From: Metarhizium brunneum
Taxonomy: Eukaryota > Ascomycota > Sordariomycetes > Hypocreales > Clavicipitaceae
Assembly (NCBI RefSeq): GCF_013426205.1
Contig: NC_089423.1
Span: 5,642,001 to 5,706,000, forward strand
Direction of reading: 5' to 3'
Length of the DNA: 64,000 bases
Below the pieces are notes generated by a model. That model did no database searches and was not told where the DNA came from. It worked only from the letters and a program-made list of their open reading frames with translations. Positions 48,142 through 58,293 of this stretch are shown here, piece by piece (position 1 is the stretch's first letter; each line of letters opens with the position of its first letter). The position numbers and the translations under genes were made by a program.

Positions 48142-48747
48142 GATGCGCTGGCAGACAGCATTAGCCTAGATCAAGGTCAGGGGAGTGTATGTTTCGTACA
48201 GTTTCTTTTCTCGTTTGCGTTTGATTGCGTCTGAGATGTCATAAAACGTAAGAATGAAGACGCCAAACGGCTCGTATCGACACATGGGTTGAGCAAGCAG
48301 GTGGCGGGGCCAGTTTCCAGTTATGACAGGGAATTTGTCGCGGATGCAACGTGTTCCATTGCCATCGACGAGAAAATACCGCGAGAGAGCACTATTGGAG
48401 TTTTTATATCCCTATTACAGGATTTGAGTAGATAGCTGGTTACTCGGGAACCCGGCTGGTGTTTCGGTTGGAGAACGTGGGGGTCAAAGTTTCGAAGCCA
48501 TCGCGACGCGAGGGACGTCACGTCGACACGTGATCCACTTTTACCACTTTAATTGGCAACATGGTACGCACGGAGTAATGATGACAAGATTGAAACAGTA
48601 GTCTATTTTTTGAAAGCAACGATTCGGTGCTGATATTCCTTTACAAAGATTGACATTCGCTACGCAAGGCAAGTCAGTGTTGAACGATTTATAAGTGTTC
48701 ATGTTTCGTGCCCTTATTGCCGTTTCATGTATTCGTAACCCAACCCC
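48142..48747. other. Intergenic region upstream of GCP4
   Basis: About 600 bases holding the GCP4 promoter and the 3' end of the spartin-like gene. No gene is seen. An ACGGAGTAA word is near 48570. Confidence 0.55.
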
Positions 48748-50455
48748 CTAGGCGGGTTTCTTACCATTGCCCTGATAGCCGCCAGACACACTCGAAGAAT
48801 CGCCGTATGAGGCCTTCTCTCCATTTCCGTTCCCACTTCCTGCTGCCACAGGTATCGTCTTGCTCTTCTCGTCCCCACCAACAATAACCTGACCGCCTCC
48901 CTTGACGGTTCCAACAACCATGCCCTTCGCTACACTCTTCAAAATGGCACGGCGAGACACACCCGTCACGTCGATATACACCAATCCCACGTTCTTGAAG
49001 CCACCACCCAAGTTGCGGGATACTTCACCAGCCTCCGGGCCCCATCTATGTTCGACAACCTTACTGACACTTGAAGATGTGCTCGTGAGTAGACTAAGGC
49101 CGGCGTGCTCCATGCCATCTACAACAGTATTGAACGCCATTAAACTCTTGTTTAACATACCCGGTTTGTATGTCTCAATCATGTTGCCATCTTTATCGAA
49201 GCCTCGGGCCTTTCCATCCTTGCGGCGGGAAAGGTTGGCCCCAAAGTTCTGTGCCACTTTGGCAATGGAGCCGACAGTGGCAGCGGACATACCAGCGGCT
49301 TTGTTTGAGAACTGGTTGATCTTTCGGATATGTGCGTGTGTGGTGGGCGTAAAGGTGACGGGTTTGGCGACGGGCTGCGTGCTCTTGGTGAAATTGTCGG
49401 CTTGGCCCTGGAGGGTGTGGGAGACATAATCTGATGTCGTAATGAGAAGGCGAGATGCCCTCATGCCCATACTGACAATTGTGGACTTTTTGTATGCAGG
49501 ATGGATGCGGTCTTCTTCGTAGTATGCTGGGGCTGGTTGGATGTTGATGGCCTGGGAGCCGTCTGTGGGTAAAGCGATTTCAACAGGATCTACGAGACAC
49601 GCCAGTTAGCGAGGCTTCTTTGACGCTGTAGAAGTCGTAATTTGCCGGGAGGGGGAGAACCATACCTTTGGATCCCGGCTTTATGCCGGTATCCTCGACA
49701 ACTTGGAACCCCTCGCTCAATTCGCCGATAACACTGCCGTCCTCCTCATCCACCAAGACGATTCTGCCTCCTTTGCCACTTGAACTCAGACTCCCCTGAA
49801 CATAGCCTTCGCCTCGGGTATAATCAGCCGGATTGTAGGCGGGCAGTTCCTCACCAGCTGCCTCCCTCGCCTTTGCAGAAGCCCCGAAAACAGGGGCTGT
49901 CTTGGCCCTCTTTGGCTTTGGCGGAGGCGCACGTTCCAGGAAGGCTGTGCACTGCGCAAGAATGGTCTCAAACGTATCTACATCTTCCTGGATGCCGGGA
50001 CGACTCCCTGCGGGCGGAAATTCAATTCTCGTGAAAGCGCCGGCGTCGGGACCCAGATCCCAGCGGGGAATCAGATAGCTCGTCGGGGGTTGGTGGTATA
50101 TCTGAGTGGTGGCTGGCATGGGCAAATCCAGCTCGGGAGGCAGATGCAGATGCAGGTAAAAGTCCTCCTCGCCAGAGCCGATGCCAGAAGGGTCTGCAAA
50201 ACCAGAGGCGGTCGGAACCATGAGCAGTGATAGCGTCTGGGGACCACTTGGGGTCAGGGAATGCTCGTTGCCGTTGGCAATGTGATAGGCTTTGATGCCA
50301 TCGACGGCGTAGAGGAGCTTGGGGTCCTTCATTGCAGATGGTATGATGTGGTTAGCAGGCGTTGGAGTTGATGTTGAGAGAGGGAGGGAGTGAGGGAGGG
50401 AGGAGAGGAACCCAAGTAATCTCCGTGGTCGACTTACATTGTTACCCGAGGCCAT
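48748..50455 (-). CDS. Spartin-like senescence-domain protein
   Basis: Relative of spartin and plant senescence-associated proteins, which associate with lipid droplets and membranes. Exon 1 is only 18 nt (50455-50438, MASGNN) and has a GTAAGT donor. Exon 2 is 50326-49666 and exon 3 is 49589-48748, joined in phase 1, giving 506 residues. The N-terminal half has a strand-rich domain (LLYAVDGIKAYHI, DFYLHLHLPPEL, TRIEFPP). The C-terminal senescence domain begins near 250 and contains ASRLLITTSDYVSHTLQ and long Gly/Ala/Val amphipathic helices (AGMSAATVGSIAKVAQ, VVDGMEHAGLSLL, GLVYIDVTGVSRRA). The C-terminus is Gly/Ser/Asn-rich. The frame also stays open from an ATG at 50473 and through intron 1, but the tiny exon gives a more usual N-terminus. 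Function in fungi is not established. Confidence 0.85.
50382..50400 (+). other. G-quadruplex candidate inside spartin-like intron 1
   Basis: Four G-triplets with loops of 1, 5 and 1 nt (GGGAGGGAGTGAGGGAGGG) on the plus strand. This is the template strand for the surrounding gene, so the nascent RNA would be C-rich. Folding is predicted from the pattern alone. Confidence 0.55.
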
Positions 50456-51342
50456 GATGAGCAGCGGTCGCAAAGAAGAGCGCTAGCTTCAAAAAGGGGT
50501 GTAGAGCAAAAATCAAGGTTTGGATGGTGACGATGTCCCAACGTCGTCGGTCCAGCCGCGGGGTCCAAAAGCCAATGTCCAAAAGGCAGATCGCGGGGCA
50601 AGACGAAGGTACGTAGCTTTGAGGAGCTCGACCTTGGATCTTGGCAGGCGGGCGGCCTCTCGACTCTCTTTCTTCCAAGCCAGCGCAATACACTGCTGGC
50701 AATTCTCGAAATTCAAAGACGCGTCAAGTTACACCCTGTCCTCCTTTGACAAACCCTAAAAAGGAAACACATAAAGGGAAATCAACAAGACTTACGAAAT
50801 GAATGGAGCCACCCGCGTTCGAGCACGGCGAGGCGACAAATTAAGCATCAAGGCCCCTTCCCTCTCCATCCTTGGCAACGGTTGGACCAGCAAGCGCCGA
50901 AGCTCTCCAAAGGTGTGACGCCGTGCGGCGTGAGGCCTCTTGGAACAGGGGCTCACTGGGCCTGGACGTCCAGAATGTCGTCATTGGGATCAAGCCCGTT
51001 GCCACCAGACATGTGCCCGTTCTTCATGCTCAGGCGGGTAAGCAAGCCATGGCCATGTGCGGTATGAATGTGGAGAATACGCTGATGCGGCTTCGGTTTT
51101 GGTCTTGGAACACGGCTCAAACATGTATGCACGCAAGCTGCCCTCTGCATTGATCTGTTGACTGGGTGCATCGCTGTGCCAGCATGAGAGATGTTGTTTT
51201 GGGATTGATTACTCTGGAGTCTGTACTCCGTAGCAGAAAGGGTATTGGACTTGCCTGTGTCCACCAACCGCAAACTTGTCAGGTTGATGCGATATTATGC
51301 ATGGTAGCCTGCCGTCGGCTGTACCAATGGACCTTTTACGCG
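50456..51342. other. Upstream region of the spartin-like gene
   Basis: About 900 bases without a supported gene; probably the spartin-like promoter and the 3' end of the small membrane-protein gene. A TACTCCGTA word is at 51224-51232. Confidence 0.5.
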
Positions 51343-51742
51343 CTACCATGGCGCGACGTCCATGTTGTAAATTTCACTTCGCTGGTATCGAGTGATGTGC
51401 ATGGCTTCGCGGGTGCTAATACGTCGAGGGCAGGGATCTCCTCGCAACCTCGGATCCCCTTCAACGGCGTACCAATACGGTTGCTGCTGAGGCTGTACTG
51501 TCATTGCTGCCTCTTCTATTTTTTTAAAATCATATTTTCTACCAGTTAGACAAAATAGCCGAAACAGCTCGCCGGACTTCAATGTTGGACATACCATCCT
51601 GGCTATTGCTCATGTGCTGCTGGCCCGGAGCCCCTGTGCCGTTCCAGCGCCAAAGCAGGCGAATGATGACAACAACAGTCGGCGGCAGAGCAATCACCAA
51701 GCCCACAATGGCAACGATTGCTTCCGGAGTAAGAGTGGCCAT
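51343..51742 (-). CDS. Small single-pass membrane protein, two exons
   Basis: Exon 1 (51742-51595) encodes MATLTPEAIVAIVGLVIAL, a hydrophobic helix of about 22 residues (roughly 8-30), then a basic RLLWRW stop-transfer and a short polar linker. A GTATGT donor follows in phase 1. A CTAAC branch point lies about 30 nt before an ATAG acceptor, and exon 2 (51515-51343) continues in frame with a Gln/Pro/Tyr-rich tail, for 106 residues in all. An earlier AG lies only six bases after the branch point and is unlikely to be used. Many ascomycetes have short proteins with a similar TPEAIVAL-type N-terminal helix of unknown role. No function can be assigned. Confidence 0.5.
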
Positions 51743-53026
51743 CCTAGCATTTGCGGGACGTTGTCTATACTTGCAATGAAGACGGAGGCTCTCATAAACC
51801 TCGGCAGTAGCCGATGATGATTCAAATGCCGTCTTATTTTATTATTTTATTTTTTTATTATTATCAAAATAGACTGGCGATGTTGGCAGTCAATAAGCTC
51901 GAGGCTTTGTGCAAGTAGAAAATCGAGTCCTAGATTAGAACAGCTGGGCAGGCATTCCATTTGCCCTCTAGTTGGGTGAGGCCTTTATATAGAATTTGGC
52001 ATCACGATGGCCTTGCGATGGCCCTGCCTGCGATGGCACAATCCTACATCCGGGCGAAGCACCGAGACAACAGATGAAGAAGAAAACTGACACTTTCGGA
52101 TATGTCCGCTTCCGCCCGCCCCCACGCATCCTTGTTGTTGATCTCCGGAACTTGATCTCGCGACCCGGACCAGAGCCCTAGGCTGTGCGGTGCAACAACA
52201 AAAAGACGCTCTGGCGGTGAGAAAGCATACCCGAACGTGACCTCTGTGATGGCTTACTCAAAGAGCGAGGCGGAGGCGGCTCGGCCACCTCAGGGTCTGG
52301 TACTCAACAGCACCAGACATCACTACTAGAGGAGATGCCATCTAGAAGTGTGCCAATATTGCTCTGCACGGCAGCCACCGGCCCAGAAGGGATAACCGTC
52401 CGCGCCCAACCCTGAGCCTCGTCCGGGCATGGGCCTATCTCCTGCTGTCCTGCACCGGCGGGGTCAGCCGTGTCGCGCGAACAAGACGACGTGATCATTC
52501 AGTCAAAGAGTTGACCTACCGGGACGCGCTGTGTCCTGGCCCGGAGCCTATGAATACTTCCGCCTTGGAAGGTAATTGGGCCTCTGCAGATTCAGATTCT
52601 AGCTGCCGCCTCGCTTTTGCTTCGTCCGCCTGCTTATCTACCGGCTTCTCTCACCCTGTCGCCCGGTGCCCTTTTCTTTCAATGTTCTCCTGTAGTTCGC
52701 GCAGCCTCGATACCCGGCGCTTGGGCAGATGACATCATCAGACATGGTTGCCTTTGGTCGTGGAAGTAGCCGATTCGTTTCGAGTCGCGTCCACGCCGCG
52801 TGTACCAATTATCGCCGCGCATCTCGTTATACCGATCCTCGCGGCAGCTGACTCCATGCCGTGCTTCCTTGCGGGTAACATGGTTTTGATGTCAACTGAT
52901 TCAATCGCGGAAGAGCCCGGCGCTCGCAAACTCCTCTTTGTGTCCCTGGACCCTGGGGCTTGTTTCCTCTTCCCTCCACCGTCGGCGTTCAAATGCCGAT
53001 TACCACTGCGAATACAGTATCATTAG
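51743..53026. other. Intergenic stretch before the tRNA gene
   Basis: 1.3 kb with no supported gene. It includes an A/T-rich TTTTATT run near 51836-51865 and then GC-rich sequence with chance open frames. Confidence 0.5.
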
Positions 53027-53125
53027 GGGCATATGGTTTAATGGTATAATACTCCCTTAGCATATATCCTTACAAGGATTTGTCTTATCTGGGAGAGGTC
53101 CGGGGTTCGATTCCCCGTTTGTCCA
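53027..53125 (+). tRNA. tRNA-Ala(AGC), intron-containing
   Basis: A full cloverleaf can be drawn. The acceptor 5' strand GGGCATA pairs with TTTGTCC, with one U-U mismatch at 6-67 and a G3-U70 pair, the identity element of alanine tRNAs. The D arm is weak (about three pairs). The anticodon stem CTCCC/GGGAG is perfect. The T arm CGGGG-TTCGATT-CCCCG is perfect. The loop TT-AGC-A gives anticodon AGC. A 27-nt intron lies at 53063-53089, between positions 37 and 38. The internal promoter boxes fit: TGGTTTAATGG for the A box and GGTTCGATTCC for the B box. A T8 run at 53153-53160 is a likely Pol III terminator. The discriminator is A. The mismatch and weak D arm leave some chance that it is a degenerate copy. 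Confidence 0.8.
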
Positions 53126-54077
53126 AAGAGGAATTGTTCATTGTAGCGATTCTTTTTTTTCTTTTTCCATGTGCAGTTTTGAGCCCCGGATGTTTAGCCA
53201 GGTGTGACATGACAAGGGCGTTTACAGCCAACTGAAAGAAGTTATCAGTGGGGGGGCCAGTACCTGATGAGCCGATACAAATCTCTGACTAATACAAGTC
53301 ACCCCTTACTCCCCTGTAAATCGCAATTAACAGCCACTAATATAAATTGAGAATGCGCTTGTTAGTAGAGAGGGCCCCGTATAACCCCCCATGAACTTCC
53401 CTGTCAGGTCACTGATGGCTAGACTTACAGGGATTGAAATTATAACATCAATCAACATTGAAATTTCTTTTTGCATATTGATCGCTCTGTTCCAAAACCG
53501 TCTCCGCTAAAGAAGCCCTTCGCTCGCATCCACATGTCCTCGAAATCCTCCGCATCTGCAACCTCTACTCCGGGTTTTTTCTTGCCTGTATCTGCATCAT
53601 TCCTGACCGCAGTCCTTCCTCGCTTCTATCATTCTTCTTTCCCTCCTTTTTGGTCGCTGGAAAGTCCCATTGACCCTGGAGATGGTCTTGTTCGCCTCAA
53701 GGCCTCCAACTACTCGAGTTTCTTGATCTGCATGCCCTTCTCTGTGTCTCGAAGCTTGCAGCTCACGCCTCTTTTCGCTTTCCCATTTTCTCTGCCTCCT
53801 TCATGTCCTCGAATTTTTATTTCTTTCTTGTAGAAGCTCCCTTCTTATGCCGCTGGACAATGATGATCTCGTCTATTCGGATGTCCAGTTTCGCCATCGT
53901 TATCTGATCCGTTTAGGTTGTTGAAAGTTGTCTCACTTGCACGCGCCATCGAGAGTTCTTTATCCCAAGCTTTAGATGATAGTGCTCGGAGGACCATGCA
54001 GCGGCAGCATTCCGTGAAAACGACATTTTGACACTCGCCATGGTCGAGGATGTCTCGACGAGTGCTCGTTCGTCACT
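53126..54077. other. Intergenic stretch after the tRNA gene
   Basis: No supported gene. Short open frames on both strands around 53.47-54.0 kb may be decayed 3' sequence of the relic at 54.1-55.2 kb, but no continuous frame supports this. Confidence 0.4.
53153..53160 (+). terminator. Pol III terminator of the tRNA gene
   Basis: Run of eight T about 28 bases after the tRNA discriminator base, followed by another T5. Confidence 0.6.
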
Positions 54078-55224
54078 TTACGCCTTGACCGGCATGAAAC
54101 GGAATAGCTGAAGTCGTATATGACATGCCATGTTTCCGGCTGACCTCCAGAGCTCATTGACGTATTCAATCTCTCGGGAAGCGCCGGATCCTCGGTGGAG
54201 AGGTTGTTGAAGACAGCCGACTTGTAAAAAGATATCGGCTGCTTCTTCTACAGCTTTGAACGACTCGGGTGGTCCGTTTTGCTGTGTCTGATATTCCTGA
54301 CGCCCTAGGCTTCCACTCTGGAATCTCATCTCGAAATGGTGCTTATAGTGGTAACTCTTTATTGGGAAATACTCTTATGCACACACCATTCTCTACGCAA
54401 AATACCTTTGAAGAAAATGCGTTTGTCTTCGTCACTGTCTATCCTGTACTCTTCAGAGAAGACTTTTGCTATCATACAAGATCTTGTCTTCAGATTCCGA
54501 ATATCCTGTTCCAGGAGATATGTCGCAAAGCGCGCCGCAACTCGCAAGCCCCTCTCTGCATCCGTAATGCTCCCTTTGTACTTCGTGCATGTAAATCCTA
54601 GCGATGAGAAGAGCTCAACCGCCCTCGTCAAGTTCTGACCAGTCGGTAATGATGGTCTCTATGGGAATATCTACACGCTCGTCTTGGAGAAAGGGCAAGC
54701 CTTGAGCTTCTTTCAACCCCAGCTTTTCTTCAAGTGCGAAGAAAAAGCTTCGGAAATCGCAGACTCGCTGACCATACTTGAGGTCCATGGAAACACTGTA
54801 CCGGTTAGCAGCTCCCTTGATCTGGTTCTCCGCAGGGATGTGAGCAGCCAATGCTAAGATTTGGATCTGAACCGCATATGAGCAAAGAATGGAGGGAAAG
54901 AAGAGAGAGGGGAAATCATCCTTCTCTTTCTTCAGTTATAGTTGATTTGCAAAAATTAGGAGAAGAATTCTCACCTCTGTGAGTCCAGTCCCCCGCGTTC
55001 CAAATACTACTGCAATGCTTTCGACGCCAGCTACTTTTCTTCAACTGTACCGTGGAAGAGTCAGGCTCGTTTACTGTCTCGGCTTTTCGTAACAGCAGGT
55101 AGCTAGACCCTTGGACCGATGGATATTTCTTCGCCAGCTCAGTAAGCTTCCGGTATTTCTTGGCATCGTATAGACAGCGACTGTAGCGCACACGGGCCGC
55201 CATAGTAGCTGTTATTTCGCACAT
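54078..55224 (-). pseudogene. Decayed multi-exon gene of unknown family
   Basis: Several consecutive minus-strand frames look like real protein but are broken. The first, from ATG 55224 or the in-frame ATG 55203, reads RYSRCLYDAKKYRKLTELAKKYP and onwards to about 55044, where an AAAA run shifts the frame. The next frame ends at a GTGAGA donor near 54974, followed by a pyrimidine-rich intron with acceptor TTCAG near 54870. It resumes as IQILALAAHIPAENQIKG and ends at 54615. A further one-base shift near 54635 leads into a frame with AVELFSSLGF and ARFATYLLEQDIRNL, to 54359. A last frame, 54329-54078, contains AVEEAADIFLQVGCL. The pattern of short amphipathic helices suggests an alpha-helical repeat protein of TPR type, by inference. 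Two frameshifts in one gene suggest a pseudogene; assembly errors are the alternative. Confidence 0.5.
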
Positions 55225-57361
55225 CGCGGGGTGGTATTAGTGGTGATGGTGATGGCATCCTGGGAGGCGGCACAGTAATATCGTCTAGACTTATTATTAT
55301 TATGAGCAGACGGTGGTTTGAAATGATACGGAGTTAGCTTCATAACCGATATCATGGTCAGATACCGACTTGAACTCTTTCAGGGTCAAGTTGAATCGAA
55401 GAACAATCTTTGCAGAACAGACTCTAGGACGTTCTGCATCATATCTCACAGGAGAAGAAGCTACTGAGCCGAAGCCGATCTCTCAGGGACTGATCTCCTT
55501 CAATCAATTTGATCAATGCAGAAGAGCAAAGGCATTCAACCCCGTTGCAAAATAGCACCCATTCGACAAGTCTTCTATGAGCACTCAATTAGACGACGTC
55601 GTATCACCACCGGTGTAAGCTCTTCACAACGAGCCACACGCGGTTTGGCTGGCTGTTATTTATACCACAGGAAAGGTTTCAAATTATTTATGGCAAATGT
55701 TGCTTTGGATAGATGGGACCATTTTGAACTCGTCAACTCGGTTAGTTTGGGGAGTTTGATCGTGTTGGTGACGTGACTGAACGAAATACTAGGCCGTATG
55801 TATCAGCGCATCCAGATACCAAACGATCAATTAGACAGCAATGGACTGCAATCAACCGCGCGGCGTGACTGGCATTTTAGCCCGGAGCACCTGACATGCC
55901 ACCAAACGCAATGCAGTGGCACCGGACGGCTTCAAGTCGTACTGCAGGTACATGAGGCATGTGTAATGCGTTGTCCACGGTATGAACCCGGGCGCTATTA
56001 TCTTGCAGGTTTCCGCTGGGAGCACAAACGGTGCGCCTGGCACGGTTGGGATTTCCGATCGAGACATCTGACGCTTATCAGCGGCCCATCTGATCCCATC
56101 CGTCCTCTTGTTCCTGGCAAGATGAAAAGTCCCAACACTGTGAGAGCTACCCGTTGGGGAACTGCCGTCGTCATGGACTCGAGCCGCCACACGCTCCCCA
56201 CGCGATGCAGTCAGTGCCTTGATCTCTGATCCGACACATGAACTTGACTGACGACGTAGTTGCAACCCGCGACATTCTGGAACCACCTTTGGGACCACCC
56301 TGTCGTCGGCGGGTTGGAGGGAGAGCGATTCCGCCAGCGGCTCACTTGGACCGTTCAGACTCCAGGCGTCCAGGCACGCAGAGATTCACGATGGCGTCTC
56401 CCCTGCAATACCATCTGGAATCAAAAATTCGCGCCCTTCCGATGAAGCCGCCAGCGTCCCGACGACCCGGCTTGCCGCGACTTGTCGAATACAAGCCCGG
56501 CATGTACCGTAGCAGCCACAACGCGCCAGCTCTCCACGGAGAGATACTCGTGCTGCAACATGGAACGCTGTTTCTTCTGCCAGTGGGGCGTTTGGCTTCA
56601 TGTTGGGATTGATAGCCCTGATCGGCCGTAGCTCTCGCCTCGTGCATGAATCTGGGGCGCTGGAGGCCCGTGGTTCGATGTCTCTGGGAGTCGAGAACCA
56701 CATGCTGACCAAGGTGCTCCACTGACGTCGCGATGATTCCAAAGCCCGTTGAATCGGGTGGGAGAGGTTTGGCTCTTTGGGAACGTCGTGAGCAGATTCT
56801 GCCGTAGTGCACGGCGGGTACGATGGGGCAGAGCGTTATGCTTCCAGAATTAATATAGGCCCCGGCCAAGATGGTGACGTATCAAATGGCACGAGGCTCT
56901 CTCGCAAGCTTGTCTGCAAGCGTGACTTGCATCATGGCTACGTTCAATGTTGGACCATCTTGGTGGCGGCGAGAGCTGCGTCCCGCCCTGGCCGGAACGT
57001 GAGGAAAAGCTTTGCCCATCTGGTCCGTCTCATTGGCTCTCGGGAAGCTTTGGAAAGATGCGGGGAGGAGCTCTTCTCGGTAAGCTTCGTACCTGGCTCG
57101 AGGTGGTGTGAAGCAAATCTACATGCGGCTTGGTACCTTGGGCGTATACTTGACCGTTTCCGTCCGTCGTCTCCCGCCGCGTTGAAGCCTTTCTACTTTT
57201 GAACTTTGACTGTGTTCCTGGCAGATCTTATTTCACTCCACGGCTTTCCCCCCTCACAAGAAAAAAAATACATCACAGAGTTGCTTGGCGTGACTTGGAT
57301 CGACTCGACTCTGTCTCTCCGCAACTCCCTCTGCCCTTGACCGCGCTGCCGTTTCGTCAAA
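55225..57361. other. Intergenic stretch before EGT1
   Basis: 2.1 kb with no supported gene. The part at 55.8-57.2 kb is GC-rich with overlapping chance frames on both strands, up to 175 codons. The last 150 bases are the EGT1 leader. Confidence 0.5.
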
Positions 57362-58245
57362 ATGCCCGCCGTCATGGAGTGTGTCCAGACCATCACGACG
57401 CCATTCCCCGTCAAGCAGCCCGCTGGCAAAGCTGCCTCGAGGCCCCGGGGCGACCTTGATATTATCGACATTCGCAGCAACAGGGTCGACTTCAACCTCA
57501 AGGATGAAGTGGCCCGCATGGTGATCCCCAAGGACGGGCGCGCGCGCAAGCTCCCGACGCTGCTGCTGTATGATGAGAGGGGGCTGCAGCTATTTGAGGA
57601 TGTACGTGTGATGGCTCCTCCCAGGCTCTGAAACCACATTGAGCATTTCCTGTATTTCGTCACGCACATCTTGATGGACCGTGTGACTCTTTCTTGTCCC
57701 CTCTCCTCCATCCTTCACCCCCCTGCTCCTGGACTGCGTCGCGCTCAAACTTATAACTTGCGCCAGATCACGTATCTGGACGAGTACTATCTGACCAACG
57801 ACGAAATCGAGCTGCTGAAGAAGCACTCGGTCGAGATTGCCGCCACGATCCCGGATGGAGCCATGGTGATTGAGTTGGGGAGCGGGTATGTCCACGCATT
57901 GAACGCTGTGTGCCCACGCCGTGATTCCGAGCTCTTGGATAGGAGAGCGTCTGGGCTGTTTCCCGTGATGGATGGGGATACTAATGCAATGCAGCAATCT
58001 CCGCAAGGTCTGTCTCCTCCTGCAGGCGTTCGAGGACGCCCGCAAATCCATCGACTACTACGCTCTGGATCTCTCCAAGAAGGAGCTGGAGCGTACGCTA
58101 TCACACGTTCCTGATTTCAAGTACGTTTGCTGCCACGGCTTGTTGGGGACATATGACGATGGCACAGTCTGGTTGAAGCAGCCTTCTATTGTGGACAGGC
58201 CAAAGTGCATTCTGCATCTGGGATCCAGTATTGGTCAGTGATTTT

Positions 58246-58293
<48 letters not shown>

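Noticed and set aside
55852..56869. Overlapping 148- and 175-codon minus-strand frames
   Set aside because: Unrecognisable sequence in GC-rich DNA, opposed by plus-strand frames of similar length. No start context or conserved motif.
57193..57711. 172-codon minus-strand frame over the start of EGT1
   Set aside because: It lies antisense to the conserved EGT1 exon 1 and has no features of its own.
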